Shown: in pieces, positions 26,543 to 33,913 of the stretch
Numbering within the stretch: position 1 is the stretch's first letter
Layout of the letters: the number at the start of each line of letters is the position of its first letter
Assembly: GCA_009746045.1 (NCBI GenBank)
Contig: RPFO01001957.1
Span: 1-64,000 of the forward strand
Source of the DNA: Mesostigma viride
Lineage: Eukaryota > Streptophyta > Mesostigmatophyceae > Mesostigmatales > Mesostigmataceae
DNA length: 64,000 bases
Reading direction: 5' to 3'
The notes under the pieces: generated by a model
Seen by the model: the letters and a program-made list of their open reading frames with translations, nothing else
What the model was told of the DNA's origin: nothing
Database searches by the model: none
Made by a program: the position numbers and the translations under genes

Positions 26543-27605
26543 CGACGCGCGCGTCGAGGAGCTTCTGCGAGCGCTCGACGAGCCGTTGCACCGCCCCCTG
26601 ACGGACGAGGAGACGCGTTGGGCGCGGCTCTTCCACGAGTTCCTGGAGACGGATCGGGTCCTCAAGGGGCCCGAGCACACGTCCAAGACCGCGCGCGTGT
26701 TCGAAGCGTTCTCGGATTTCGTCGAGGACAAGGGGTTCCCCAGGTACGACCACGAGAAGCGGTTCCATCAAGACAAGCGGTTCTGGAACGCGCTGTTCGA
26801 GCGGCACGGGTATTCGTGCGGCGGCGGGCTCGGGACGAAGAGGACGTCGGGGTTCCTCGTCAACGACGATCGCGGGGTGGTCCCGAACGGCATGATGGCG
26901 GACGTGGACCTGTCGGATTTCGCCGTCTTCAAGGGCCGCACGCGGTTGGGGATGGTGACGGGCGCGCTCATGAAGTACGCGGGCGACGGCGTGAAGGACG
27001 AGGTCACGAACGAGATCATCGACAGGCTGGACAGGACGGGCGTCGAGGATCTCGGCACCGAGGAGAAGTACAAGACCTGCCACCTCCACGCGATCTTCCT
27101 CGTCATGATGCAGAAGAAGGCGCGCGTGCCCCGGGACATCAAGCGATGGATGGTGGAGCACCGTCGCAGGCTCAGCGACAAGGTGTGGGACACGAACCCC
27201 AACTTCAAGCGAGGACGGATGGACTTTTTTCACGAGAGGGCGCGATGGCCCCTCTGGGACGCCCTGCGCACCTTCGAGGACCAGGACGCGCCCGAGTGCC
27301 CCGTCGACTCGTTCCCGGAGCGCGTCTCCGACGCGGCGCCCACGCCCGAGAACGCGGAGGCGTTCCTCTCGTCCTCCCTCGTCACGCTGTCCAAGGACGG
27401 CCACGCGAAGGTGAAGGATTTCCGCAAGGCCTACCTCGGCCAGTTCCTGGGCGACCAGGCGTGGCACGCCGGGAAGGGCAGGACGACCGTCGGGGACTTG
27501 CGCGCCCTTTTCGAGCCGCACGGGATCGAGTTCATGACGGACAAGAAGTTCAAGGGCGTGAAAGCGGATTGGGTCAAAGGGCTGGAGCTCCGCGCGAGCG
27601 GATAG
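26487..27605 (+). CDS. hypothetical protein, 372 aa
   Basis: A soluble, charged protein with a serine/proline N-terminus and several tryptophan-containing helical segments (RWARLFHEFLETDRVL, DKRFWNALFERHGY, DIKRWMVEHRRRL). No catalytic motif or membrane segment and no recognised family. It follows and overlaps the 26162 gene, suggesting co-expression. Confidence 0.6.
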   Translation: MSRPPSSSAPTDAWPSAGDDARVEELLRALDEPLHRPLTDEETRWARLFHEFLETDRVLKGPEHTSKTARVFEAFSDFVEDKGFPRYDHEKRFHQDKRFWNALFERHGYSCGGGLGTKRTSGFLVNDDRGVVPNGMMADVDLSDFAVFKGRTRLGMVTGALMKYAGDGVKDEVTNEIIDRLDRTGVEDLGTEEKYKTCHLHAIFLVMMQKKARVPRDIKRWMVEHRRRLSDKVWDTNPNFKRGRMDFFHERARWPLWDALRTFEDQDAPECPVDSFPERVSDAAPTPENAEAFLSSSLVTLSKDGHAKVKDFRKAYLGQFLGDQAWHAGKGRTTVGDLRALFEPHGIEFMTDKKFKGVKADWVKGLELRASG

Positions 27606-27625
27606 ATAGTTTCGCATCGTATTGT

Positions 27626-27964
27626 ATGGCTTGCGAATGGAAAGACGTGTTCGGCGCGCCTCGCGAGGGTGCGCACGCCTACCGGTTCTTGGACCTAGCG
27701 ATAGTGGATGTCGTGGGAACCATAGCCGTTGCGTACGGATTGAGTCGTTATTTTGAAATAAACTTTATTAAAACGTTTGCTTCCTTATTTGCCATCGGAC
27801 AACTCGTGCACATCTCGTTTTGCGTCGACACGAAGGTCGCTCGTTTCGTTTCGCGCGCGGCAGGTCTTGCACCGCCGGCGCCTCCTGGGGGGCACGCACG
27901 CGCACAGGCCGCCGCCCCCCTTCCCGAGTTGGTGACAGTCTCTGCACTCGCCTCGCAGGCGTGA
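27626..27964 (+). CDS. conserved small two-helix membrane protein, 112 aa
   Basis: The start (MACEWKDVFGAPREGAHAYRF) is followed by LDLAIVDVVGTIAVAYGLSRYF and then ASLFAIGQLVHISFCVDT. The FGxPxxGxHxxR...A-x2-D-x2-x-T...GxxxHxxFxVxT pattern matches a small membrane-protein family I associate with large DNA viruses. The last 60 codons overlap the convergent zinc-cluster gene, and an AATAAA lies inside the coding sequence near 27757. The C-terminus after VDT is therefore uncertain. Confidence 0.6.
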   Translation: MACEWKDVFGAPREGAHAYRFLDLAIVDVVGTIAVAYGLSRYFEINFIKTFASLFAIGQLVHISFCVDTKVARFVSRAAGLAPPAPPGGHARAQAAAPLPELVTVSALASQA

Positions 27965-28306
27965 GTGCTCGCACCTCTGGCTCCCTTTGCACTCGGGGCA
28001 CCGGGATCGCAATCTCTCGTGCTCGCAGATGCCGGTCCCTCGGCACGCGTGGCAGATGTATTTGAAGTTCCCGCACGGACAGAAGGCGGACGGAGTGCAC
28101 ACTCGGCACCTCCTCTTGCCGCGCCCGTGCACGCATCGGCTTTTCATCGGCTTTTTCGGGTCGTCCGTCGCGCCCGGTTCGGTGTGATGCACGCAATGGA
28201 CGCACGTCCACCAGGGCGAGCGTCCGTGGGGACAGACGCGTCGGGGCGGCGCCCCGGGTAGCGTCGTAGGGCGTTGGTAAGGTCGGAAAGCGGAAGACGC
28301 GGTCAT
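27785..28306 (-). CDS. cysteine-cluster zinc protein, 173 aa
   Basis: Contains repeated C/H clusters: CPHGRSPWWTCVHC, CVHGRGKRRCRVC, CPCGNFKYICHAC, CEHERLRSRCPEC and CEHSRLRGECRDC. The C-x-H-x-R-x3-(R/E)C-x2-C repeat is a multi-zinc module that I associate with large DNA virus proteins. A basic C-terminus follows. A minus-strand AATAAA lies just beyond the stop. It is convergent with, and overlaps, the 27626-27964 gene. Confidence 0.6.
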   Translation of the reverse strand: MTASSAFRPYQRPTTLPGAPPRRVCPHGRSPWWTCVHCVHHTEPGATDDPKKPMKSRCVHGRGKRRCRVCTPSAFCPCGNFKYICHACRGTGICEHERLRSRCPECKGSQRCEHSRLRGECRDCHQLGKGGGGLCACVPPRRRRRCKTCRARNETSDLRVDAKRDVHELSDGK

Positions 28307-28342
28307 GGTCGCGATGCCCGGTCGTCCGCCCGAGCCGGCTTT

Positions 28343-28921
28343 CTACTCCCCCGTCGGTCCGTTGGACGACACGACGTCCTTGAACGCCTCGTTCTCGGTC
28401 ACGACGACGGGACGGAACAGGACCAACTTGTGTTCGGACGACTCCGCGCGCTTCATGACGACGTACATCGTGTCGTCGTAGGCGGACGACAGACCGACGG
28501 AGTCGCCGCCCGTCACCGTCCAATCGGGCGCGTTCTTGTCGCGAATCGTTTGTACGGCCGTCTTCGCGTCCATCATGCCCACGATGGGCCGCTGCAGCTC
28601 GATGGGCACGGAGTTCGACTGTTCGGGCGAGGACGCGATCTCCACCAGCCCGAGTTTCCCGTCGGCGGAAACGAGTCGCAACCGGGTCGCCGCGCCGACC
28701 GACTTCCACCGGAACTCGTCGTGCTCCCGTTTCCTGGCGGCGAACTCGTCGGCGGTCGCGCGCGACACGGGGAACAGGTGCGTGCCGGCGTACGTCGGAT
28801 CGATCTTGTCCGGCGTGACGGTCGGGACGCCCGACGCGCGCCGCTTGCGACCCGCGAAGAAGTACGTCAGCACCGCGATGGCGATCGACAGCGCGATCAT
28901 CGCGATCCACAGGCCGTCCAT
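28343..28921 (-). CDS. N-terminally anchored membrane protein, 192 aa
   Basis: An N-terminal hydrophobic helix (WIAMIALSIAIAVLTYFFA, residues about 5-23) is followed by a basic stop-transfer (GRKRR) and a soluble beta-rich domain of about 165 residues. The layout is that of a type III virion membrane protein. GTATAC precedes the start. Function unknown. Confidence 0.65.
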   Translation of the reverse strand: MDGLWIAMIALSIAIAVLTYFFAGRKRRASGVPTVTPDKIDPTYAGTHLFPVSRATADEFAARKREHDEFRWKSVGAATRLRLVSADGKLGLVEIASSPEQSNSVPIELQRPIVGMMDAKTAVQTIRDKNAPDWTVTGGDSVGLSSAYDDTMYVVMKRAESSEHKLVLFRPVVVTENEAFKDVVSSNGPTGE

Positions 28922-28971
28922 CCTTGTATACCCATCCGCCCAAAATAAAATCTGTCCTTCGTATATAAAAC

Positions 28972-29094
28972 ATGCCGATTCGGAGCAAGGTCACGGGCAG
29001 GTTCCTGAAGAGGGGTCACTCCGGCGCCGCTCACCGACGTCGCCGTCATCGCGCGAGGGCGCCGATGATCATGATGCCGTTCGGCGGGGGCTAA
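28972..29094 (+). CDS. short basic protein, 40 aa
   Basis: A 40-codon gene immediately preceded by TATATAAAAC. The product starts MPIRSKVTGRFLKRG and continues with a run of His and Arg (AAHRRRRHRARAP), ending in a hydrophobic/glycine tail (MIMMPFGGG). The strongly basic core suggests nucleic-acid binding, for example DNA condensation in the virion. Its size is far below typical genes, but the start context and location between two clear genes support it. Confidence 0.55.
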   Translation: MPIRSKVTGRFLKRGHSGAAHRRRRHRARAPMIMMPFGGG

Positions 29095-29120
29095 TTTTCT
29101 TTCCGCGGTGTATGATATAA

Positions 29121-29510
29121 ATGACGGACTACGAGGGCGCTCCGTTTAGCGGGTCCGCGTCGTCCCCCGCGTCACGGGAAAGCGCGCTCCCGACGCCCGT
29201 GGGGACGGACCCCGGTCCTCTGGCGCCGATGGGGTGGGGCGCCGACTTCGGCCTCGACCTCGCGACGGCGGCGAGGGCCATGACGGGCGTGGACCGCGCG
29301 GCGCACCCCCTCATCCTGCCGTTCGTGCCTCTCGAATTCGACGTCCGATGGGAGAACCGGTTCGAGCAGAGGCTCGCGGAGAGGGGCGGCAGGGCGACCG
29401 ACCCGGCGCCTCGGCCGAGCGGGAGGGGCGAGGGGGCGGAGTTGATGGGCCGGAAGATCGCCGACGCCATCCGGGCGATCGAGCGAGGCGCGTCCGTCCG
29501 AAATATGTGA
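29121..29510 (+). CDS. hypothetical protein, 129 aa
   Basis: Starts after ATATAA with no gap (ATATAAATG), the TAAATG context also seen at 30431 and 33869. The N-terminus is Pro/Ser-rich; the middle has LILPFVPLEFDVRWENRFEQRL. No domain is recognised. It is one of a run of small late-type genes. Confidence 0.55.
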   Translation: MTDYEGAPFSGSASSPASRESALPTPVGTDPGPLAPMGWGADFGLDLATAARAMTGVDRAAHPLILPFVPLEFDVRWENRFEQRLAERGGRATDPAPRPSGRGEGAELMGRKIADAIRAIERGASVRNM

Positions 29511-29525
29511 AGCTAGAGTATACAG

Positions 29526-29900
29526 ATGGAACGGTCGGTGGTTCGCGGCGTGGTGTTCGCTCCGGGCGCGGGGAAGAAGCGCTCCGTCAACGGGGCCGAG
29601 TACCCGTACGAATCCGATTTCCGCGCGGCCGACAAAGAGGCCGTGCCTTTCGTGTCTCCGAACACCGACGACTGGAACCCGTCCGGGGCGCGGCGGTTGA
29701 CCCACTACGACCTGGAAAGGATGTTCCTGATGTCGGAGGCGCGTCGGGCGTCGCAGATCGCGCGACTCGAAGAGTCCCGTCTGCGGGTGCGCAAGATGCG
29801 TCTCGAGGAGCAACGGGGGACGGCCGGCGGCGGCGGCGGCAAGCCGCGGACCATCCTGTGGACGGGGCAATACGAGGACCTCTTCCACTCAACGGTGTGA
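29526..29900 (+). CDS. hypothetical protein, 124 aa
   Basis: Starts 16 bp after the previous gene behind GTATACAG. The product is charged, with a helical arginine/glutamate-rich centre (ASQIARLEESRLRVRKMRLEE) followed by a glycine run. Its last 12 bases overlap the convergent gene at 29889. Function unknown. Confidence 0.55.
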   Translation: MERSVVRGVVFAPGAGKKRSVNGAEYPYESDFRAADKEAVPFVSPNTDDWNPSGARRLTHYDLERMFLMSEARRASQIARLEESRLRVRKMRLEEQRGTAGGGGGKPRTILWTGQYEDLFHSTV

Positions 29901-30431
29901 CGACACGAACTCGAGCAGCATGGAGAACGTGTCCGGACCCAAGTCGAGGAGCGAGCGGGGAGGAGTGGGGTTCGCGACGTGCGGGGCGGCGGGCGTCACG
30001 ACGGGTCTGGCGCGCAGATCGGGAAGGGGGTAGAGCTCCACCTCGATCTCCGTCACGTTGGACAGTTCGGGCGAAAAAAGCACCGCGTCGTCGCTCACGT
30101 TCTTGGGGAAGTACGTCTCGACGGAGTTCGGGATGACGAAAAAGTGGCTCCGGCCCGCGGAGAAGTCCAGAGGTTCCATCGAGGAATGGACGGGGATGGC
30201 GGTGTGCACCTTGTGGATGGCGTGTCCGCCGACCTTCACGTAGGCGGCCGTCGTCGTGGTGGAGCTGCCCGGAACGGACGCCCACAACAGTCGAAGGGAC
30301 TTCACGGAGATGGCGGGGCAGGGCAGTCGGAACAGGGTGTCGCCCGGCTTGTTGGTACCGCACACGAACACTTGCGTGCGTTTGTCGCGACTGGGATGGG
30401 GTCGCGCGACTCCTTCGAGCACGCAATCCAT
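29889..30431 (-). CDS. predicted virion protein, 180 aa
   Basis: A beta-rich protein (RLPCPAISVKSLRLLWASVP, then TAAYVKVGGHAIHKV and SHFFVIPNSVETYFPK) that looks like a jelly-roll or sandwich fold. This style of sequence is common in small structural proteins of large DNA viruses, but I do not recognise the exact family. The start context is CTAAATGG, a TAAATG late-type initiator. Confidence 0.6.
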   Translation of the reverse strand: MDCVLEGVARPHPSRDKRTQVFVCGTNKPGDTLFRLPCPAISVKSLRLLWASVPGSSTTTTAAYVKVGGHAIHKVHTAIPVHSSMEPLDFSAGRSHFFVIPNSVETYFPKNVSDDAVLFSPELSNVTEIEVELYPLPDLRARPVVTPAAPHVANPTPPRSLLDLGPDTFSMLLEFVSSHR

Positions 30432-30571
30432 TTAGTACAGTCGGAGAAATTATAAACGTCGCCGTCGTCGGAATCCCTTTTCGCGTGCAGGCCGCACATC
30501 CGTTTTCCGGCGTCGGCCTCGCGGCGGCATCGCTTTCCGGCTTTCGTCCTCCCCGCGCACCGAGGGGGCAT
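30302..30571 (-). CDS. small Cys/His zinc protein, 89 aa
   Basis: The start region reads MPPRCAGRTKAGKRCRREAD then KRMCGLHAKR, a C-x3-T-x2-G-x2-C...C-x2-H mini zinc motif like that of the 24346-24633 gene. The C-terminal 43 codons overlap the start of the next minus-strand gene and are less convincing. A frame exists upstream to 30637 but begins with a weak context. Confidence 0.5.
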   Translation of the reverse strand: MPPRCAGRTKAGKRCRREADAGKRMCGLHAKRDSDDGDVYNFSDCTKWIACSKESRDPIPVATNARKCSCAVPTSRATPCSDCPAPPSP

Positions 30572-30720
30572 ATTCGCCACACAAACGACGAAAAAAATGG
30601 ATCCGTCGAGAGCCCGCGGGCGTTCGTCGGTCGACAAATCTCTGGTCGGGATTTGTCGAAACGACCGACGTCAAAGGCGCGACGGAGGAAATTGTCGCAG
30701 CGTACCGTAGATACGAGAGG

Positions 30721-31884
30721 ATGGCGAGAGAAGCTCTGACCCTGTGGGGCGGCACGGCCGTCATGTCCTCGTTTGTCATGGGCATCGAGATGATGCTGCT
30801 CCTGCTGTACATCCGGCTGGAGATCGACACCGCCGCGAAGAGGGCCATCCGGAGACAGGTGGCCTCTCAGTTGGGCGAGGGCGCCAACGACCCGATCCGT
30901 CCGGAAGACGTGGGGATGGACATGCTCGCGGACAGGGTGTTCAAGGGAGTCGCCGCGAAGGACGGGGGCGCCGAGAAGCTCTACGACGACATGGGCGGGG
31001 CGGGGCTCATGTGGCTCACGATGGTGGCGTACGCGCTTCTCGCCGTGCTCGGGGCGGGAGCCTCGTACTACGCCTTGCGCGGACGGGCCGCCAGGACGCC
31101 GATCGAGGAGGGGTGGCGGACGGTGGGCGTGTCCACGCTCGGATCTCTGGGCGTGATCCTGCTGGGACAGTACCTGTTCGTCAAGCTGGCCGTCATCCCG
31201 TTCTACGCGGACACGTACAACAAGCTGGCGGAGGAGCCGAAGCGTGTGCCGCGATTGGAGAAGGACGACTGGAAGCTGACCTTGAAGCTGCTGTCGCCCA
31301 CGCTGATCACCTTCTCGATGGCGATCGTGACCGCGATCGTCGGACGGCGGTCGACCAGCTGGAAACTCGTCCTGATGTCCGCCTTCATGACGTGTCTGAC
31401 CGGCGTCACGGAACTCGTTTCGTGGGGGTTGATGAAAGGCATCGCGGTCCCGATGGATCACGTGGTCGCGCACGTGAACAACGCCTCTCTCGTCGTCGCG
31501 AGCAAGGACGACAAAGAAACCAAGATGAGGAAACTGAACGAGGTCTTCTTCGACGGAGGGAGCGCCGGATTGGGCGTGAAGACGTTCGCGGACCACGCGA
31601 CCAACATGTACTGGAGTCGCAAGGACGTGCAGCTCGACGCGGAGGGGAAGATCCGGCTCGTCCCGGCGGCCAAGTCGAACCGGCTGGAGACGCTGTTCCT
31701 CCTGCTCTGTTCCGTCGTCCTCCTGCTGGTCCCCGCGGGCGCCGTCATCTTCCGTGCCAATGGGAAGGACTCGGCCAGTCTGCTGTTCCAATGCGCGGCC
31801 CTCCTCGCGTCGTACGGCGTGTTCATCACCAAGGTCGGACAGACCACCACGATGGAAAAGATAGCGACGGGGTTGAGACACTAG
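30721..31884 (+). CDS. multi-pass membrane protein, 387 aa
   Basis: About seven hydrophobic segments are visible: AVMSSFVMGIEMMLLLLYI (near 14), LMWLTMVAYALLAVLGAGA (near 98), LGSLGVILLGQYLFVKLAV (near 142), a weaker TLITFSMAIVTAIVG (near 200), a segment near 222, LFLLLCSVVLLLVPAGAVIF (near 327) and LLFQCAALLASYGVFI (near 354). The loops are charged. A polytopic virion or host-membrane protein; no transporter signature is visible. Its stop overlaps that of the convergent helicase by four bases. Confidence 0.65.
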   Translation: MAREALTLWGGTAVMSSFVMGIEMMLLLLYIRLEIDTAAKRAIRRQVASQLGEGANDPIRPEDVGMDMLADRVFKGVAAKDGGAEKLYDDMGGAGLMWLTMVAYALLAVLGAGASYYALRGRAARTPIEEGWRTVGVSTLGSLGVILLGQYLFVKLAVIPFYADTYNKLAEEPKRVPRLEKDDWKLTLKLLSPTLITFSMAIVTAIVGRRSTSWKLVLMSAFMTCLTGVTELVSWGLMKGIAVPMDHVVAHVNNASLVVASKDDKETKMRKLNEVFFDGGSAGLGVKTFADHATNMYWSRKDVQLDAEGKIRLVPAAKSNRLETLFLLLCSVVLLLVPAGAVIFRANGKDSASLLFQCAALLASYGVFITKVGQTTTMEKIATGLRH

Positions 31885-33869
31885 ATCGGCGGCCGTCTTT
31901 TTCCGTTAAACGCGGGGTCGTACACCAGCTGCCCCAAGGGGGTGCTCAGCAGACGGTACGCGGTGTCCGCCTTCTCGCGGCCGTAGCGCGCGCCCCTCAG
32001 GGCCGCCTTTCCGAGCGCTTTCCCGTCTCTCGCGAACAACTGGCCGTTGGCCACCACGTTGCGTCCCGCGGCGACCGCCGCGCGTTTCCCGAGACGCCCG
32101 GCGGCCTTGGCGGTCGCGAGCGCCGCCCGACCCGCCGCCCGCGCCGCGACGTTCGCCCCTCGCGCGACCGCGCGGGTGAACTCCTCCGTCCTCGTGGGCA
32201 TGCACGCGATCGGGTCGCGGCCGCCGGCGCGCATCCACTCCGTCTGGTTGTGCACGCGGTTCATCAGGCGACAGTCGATCGCCGTGCTCCGGAGTTTCTC
32301 CAGCATCCGCGACACCGCCTCGTCCTCGTCCCTCTTCCCCGCCTCCCGCGTCACGAGCTCGTCCACACCGTCCCGCGTGAGGTACCGGTGGACGGTCACG
32401 TCCCACTTCTTCTTGTCCACTTGCAGGTGCGAGCAGTGGCGGACGGCGCGCGCGATCGTCTGGCGCTCCGCGTTGACGGACAGCAGCGGCTCCATGAGGT
32501 GGATGTGGCGGACGCTCTTCAGGTCCAGACCCTCGTTGAACCGTTTCCGCGCGAGGATCACGTGCAGGATCTTGCCGTCCGAGTTGTTCGGCGCGTTGTA
32601 CGCCTGCCGGATCCTGCGCAGACCCGCGTCCGTCGTCGGGTTCGTGTCCGATCCCAGGAGCACGTACCGCTTCTTCTCGCTCGTCGGAAGCTCGCCGGAC
32701 ATCGGAAGCGACGAGTACCCCAGGGCCTCCAGCACGCGCGCCACGTCCCGGATCCCGCCCGCGTTGAACGCCGAGTACAGGTAGTGCTTCTCGGCAGGGT
32801 GTCCGGTGATGGTGTCCGCGATCTCTTTGATCTTCGGCGACAACCGCGGAAGGGCCTCGAGCAACTTGGACCCGGACAGGTGCGACAGTCTCAGCGCGTT
32901 GGTCACTCTGCGCGCCTCGTACAGGAACCGCTCGTTGTCGCTGCTCACCGGCTTGGCGGTCTTCAGACGGGCGCGCAACGCCGCGCGTTGTTCCGCGCTC
33001 GGGGTCGTCTTGTGGACGGCGTCCGGTTTCAACCTCGGGTACACGGACGTGTCGCCCGCGTAGTTCACGTACGAGCACAGGCCCGCGTACGCGGAGAGGG
33101 GGGAGTCGGGTCCCACGCGCGCCCCCTTGATCATGGACAGCAGCCACGAGATCTCCTGCTCCGTGTCCCCGGGCGTCCCGCTGAGGATCACCATGTACAG
33201 TCCCTCCGTCCGTTTCGACGGTTTGTCCAGCAGGCTGCGGAGGGCGTCGTGTTCGGCCGCCTGGCCGGGGAGGGGCCGGAACAGGTTCTGCACCTCGTCC
33301 ATGATCAGCACCGCGTCCCGCAGCAGGTCGGGGTCCGCGCGGCGGTTCGGGCGGTGCACGCCCGTTTCGTGCGCCAGTTGGGGGAAACTCAGGATCCGGC
33401 CCCCGCTCACGCGCGCTCGGATGGCGCTCGTCGCCTGCGCGGGCGTCATCCCCTCGAAACGCGGGAACAAGGCCGCGCACTTGCCGTACTCCTCGATCGA
33501 GTTGTTGCTCGCGTTCTCGCGACTCGTGGCCAGATAGATGGGTCGAGCCGTGTCCCAGAACGCGTCGATGGCGCCCAACGCCGTGCACGTCTTCCCGGAC
33601 CCCGTCGAGTGCCACGCCAGGAACCCCCGGTGCCTGCTCCCGCGTTCGGCCACGTATCGCAGGTACATGTTGACGACGGCTTGCTGCGGCGCCTGCTTGA
33701 AATCCCCCGTCGTCTGGGAACACGAGTTCTTGCCCACCGCGCGGTGAGGGGGGGGCGGCTGCCCTCGCACGCGGCCCTCGAAGTAGTCCTTCACGAACAC
33801 CTGCGTCGTCGACGGTCGTTCCGTTTCCGCGTCCGGCCAATCGAATGGTAACGGGTGTACGGACATCAT
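31881..33869 (-). CDS. SF2 ATPase/helicase of the NPH-I / D6-D11 type, 662 aa
   Basis: Walker A HSTGSGKT lies near residue 93, and the motif II block LIMDEVQN near 190 (DEVQ in place of DEAH). Motif III is SGTPGD, and a motif VI block ARAVRHCSH near 475 matches the (G)RAxRxCSH form of this family. The C-terminus is alanine-rich and basic. In poxviruses such ATPases act in early transcription initiation or termination and are packaged in virions. Start context TCTAAATG. The gene is divergent from the 33914 gene. Confidence 0.85.
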   Translation of the reverse strand: MMSVHPLPFDWPDAETERPSTTQVFVKDYFEGRVRGQPPPPHRAVGKNSCSQTTGDFKQAPQQAVVNMYLRYVAERGSRHRGFLAWHSTGSGKTCTALGAIDAFWDTARPIYLATSRENASNNSIEEYGKCAALFPRFEGMTPAQATSAIRARVSGGRILSFPQLAHETGVHRPNRRADPDLLRDAVLIMDEVQNLFRPLPGQAAEHDALRSLLDKPSKRTEGLYMVILSGTPGDTEQEISWLLSMIKGARVGPDSPLSAYAGLCSYVNYAGDTSVYPRLKPDAVHKTTPSAEQRAALRARLKTAKPVSSDNERFLYEARRVTNALRLSHLSGSKLLEALPRLSPKIKEIADTITGHPAEKHYLYSAFNAGGIRDVARVLEALGYSSLPMSGELPTSEKKRYVLLGSDTNPTTDAGLRRIRQAYNAPNNSDGKILHVILARKRFNEGLDLKSVRHIHLMEPLLSVNAERQTIARAVRHCSHLQVDKKKWDVTVHRYLTRDGVDELVTREAGKRDEDEAVSRMLEKLRSTAIDCRLMNRVHNQTEWMRAGGRDPIACMPTRTEEFTRAVARGANVAARAAGRAALATAKAAGRLGKRAAVAAGRNVVANGQLFARDGKALGKAALRGARYGREKADTAYRLLSTPLGQLVYDPAFNGKRRPPI

Positions 33870-33913
33870 TTAGAGTACAGGCGGCATTTATTTCCGAGCT
33901 CAAAGTAGAAGCG

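Noticed and set aside
29587-31881. Minus-strand open frame of 764 codons
   Set aside because: Spans several better genes on both strands, with His/Arg-rich shadow composition.
30744-33851. Plus-strand open frame of 1035 codons
   Set aside because: It runs across a membrane-protein gene in another frame and antisense to the SF2 ATPase; the composition is shadow-like.
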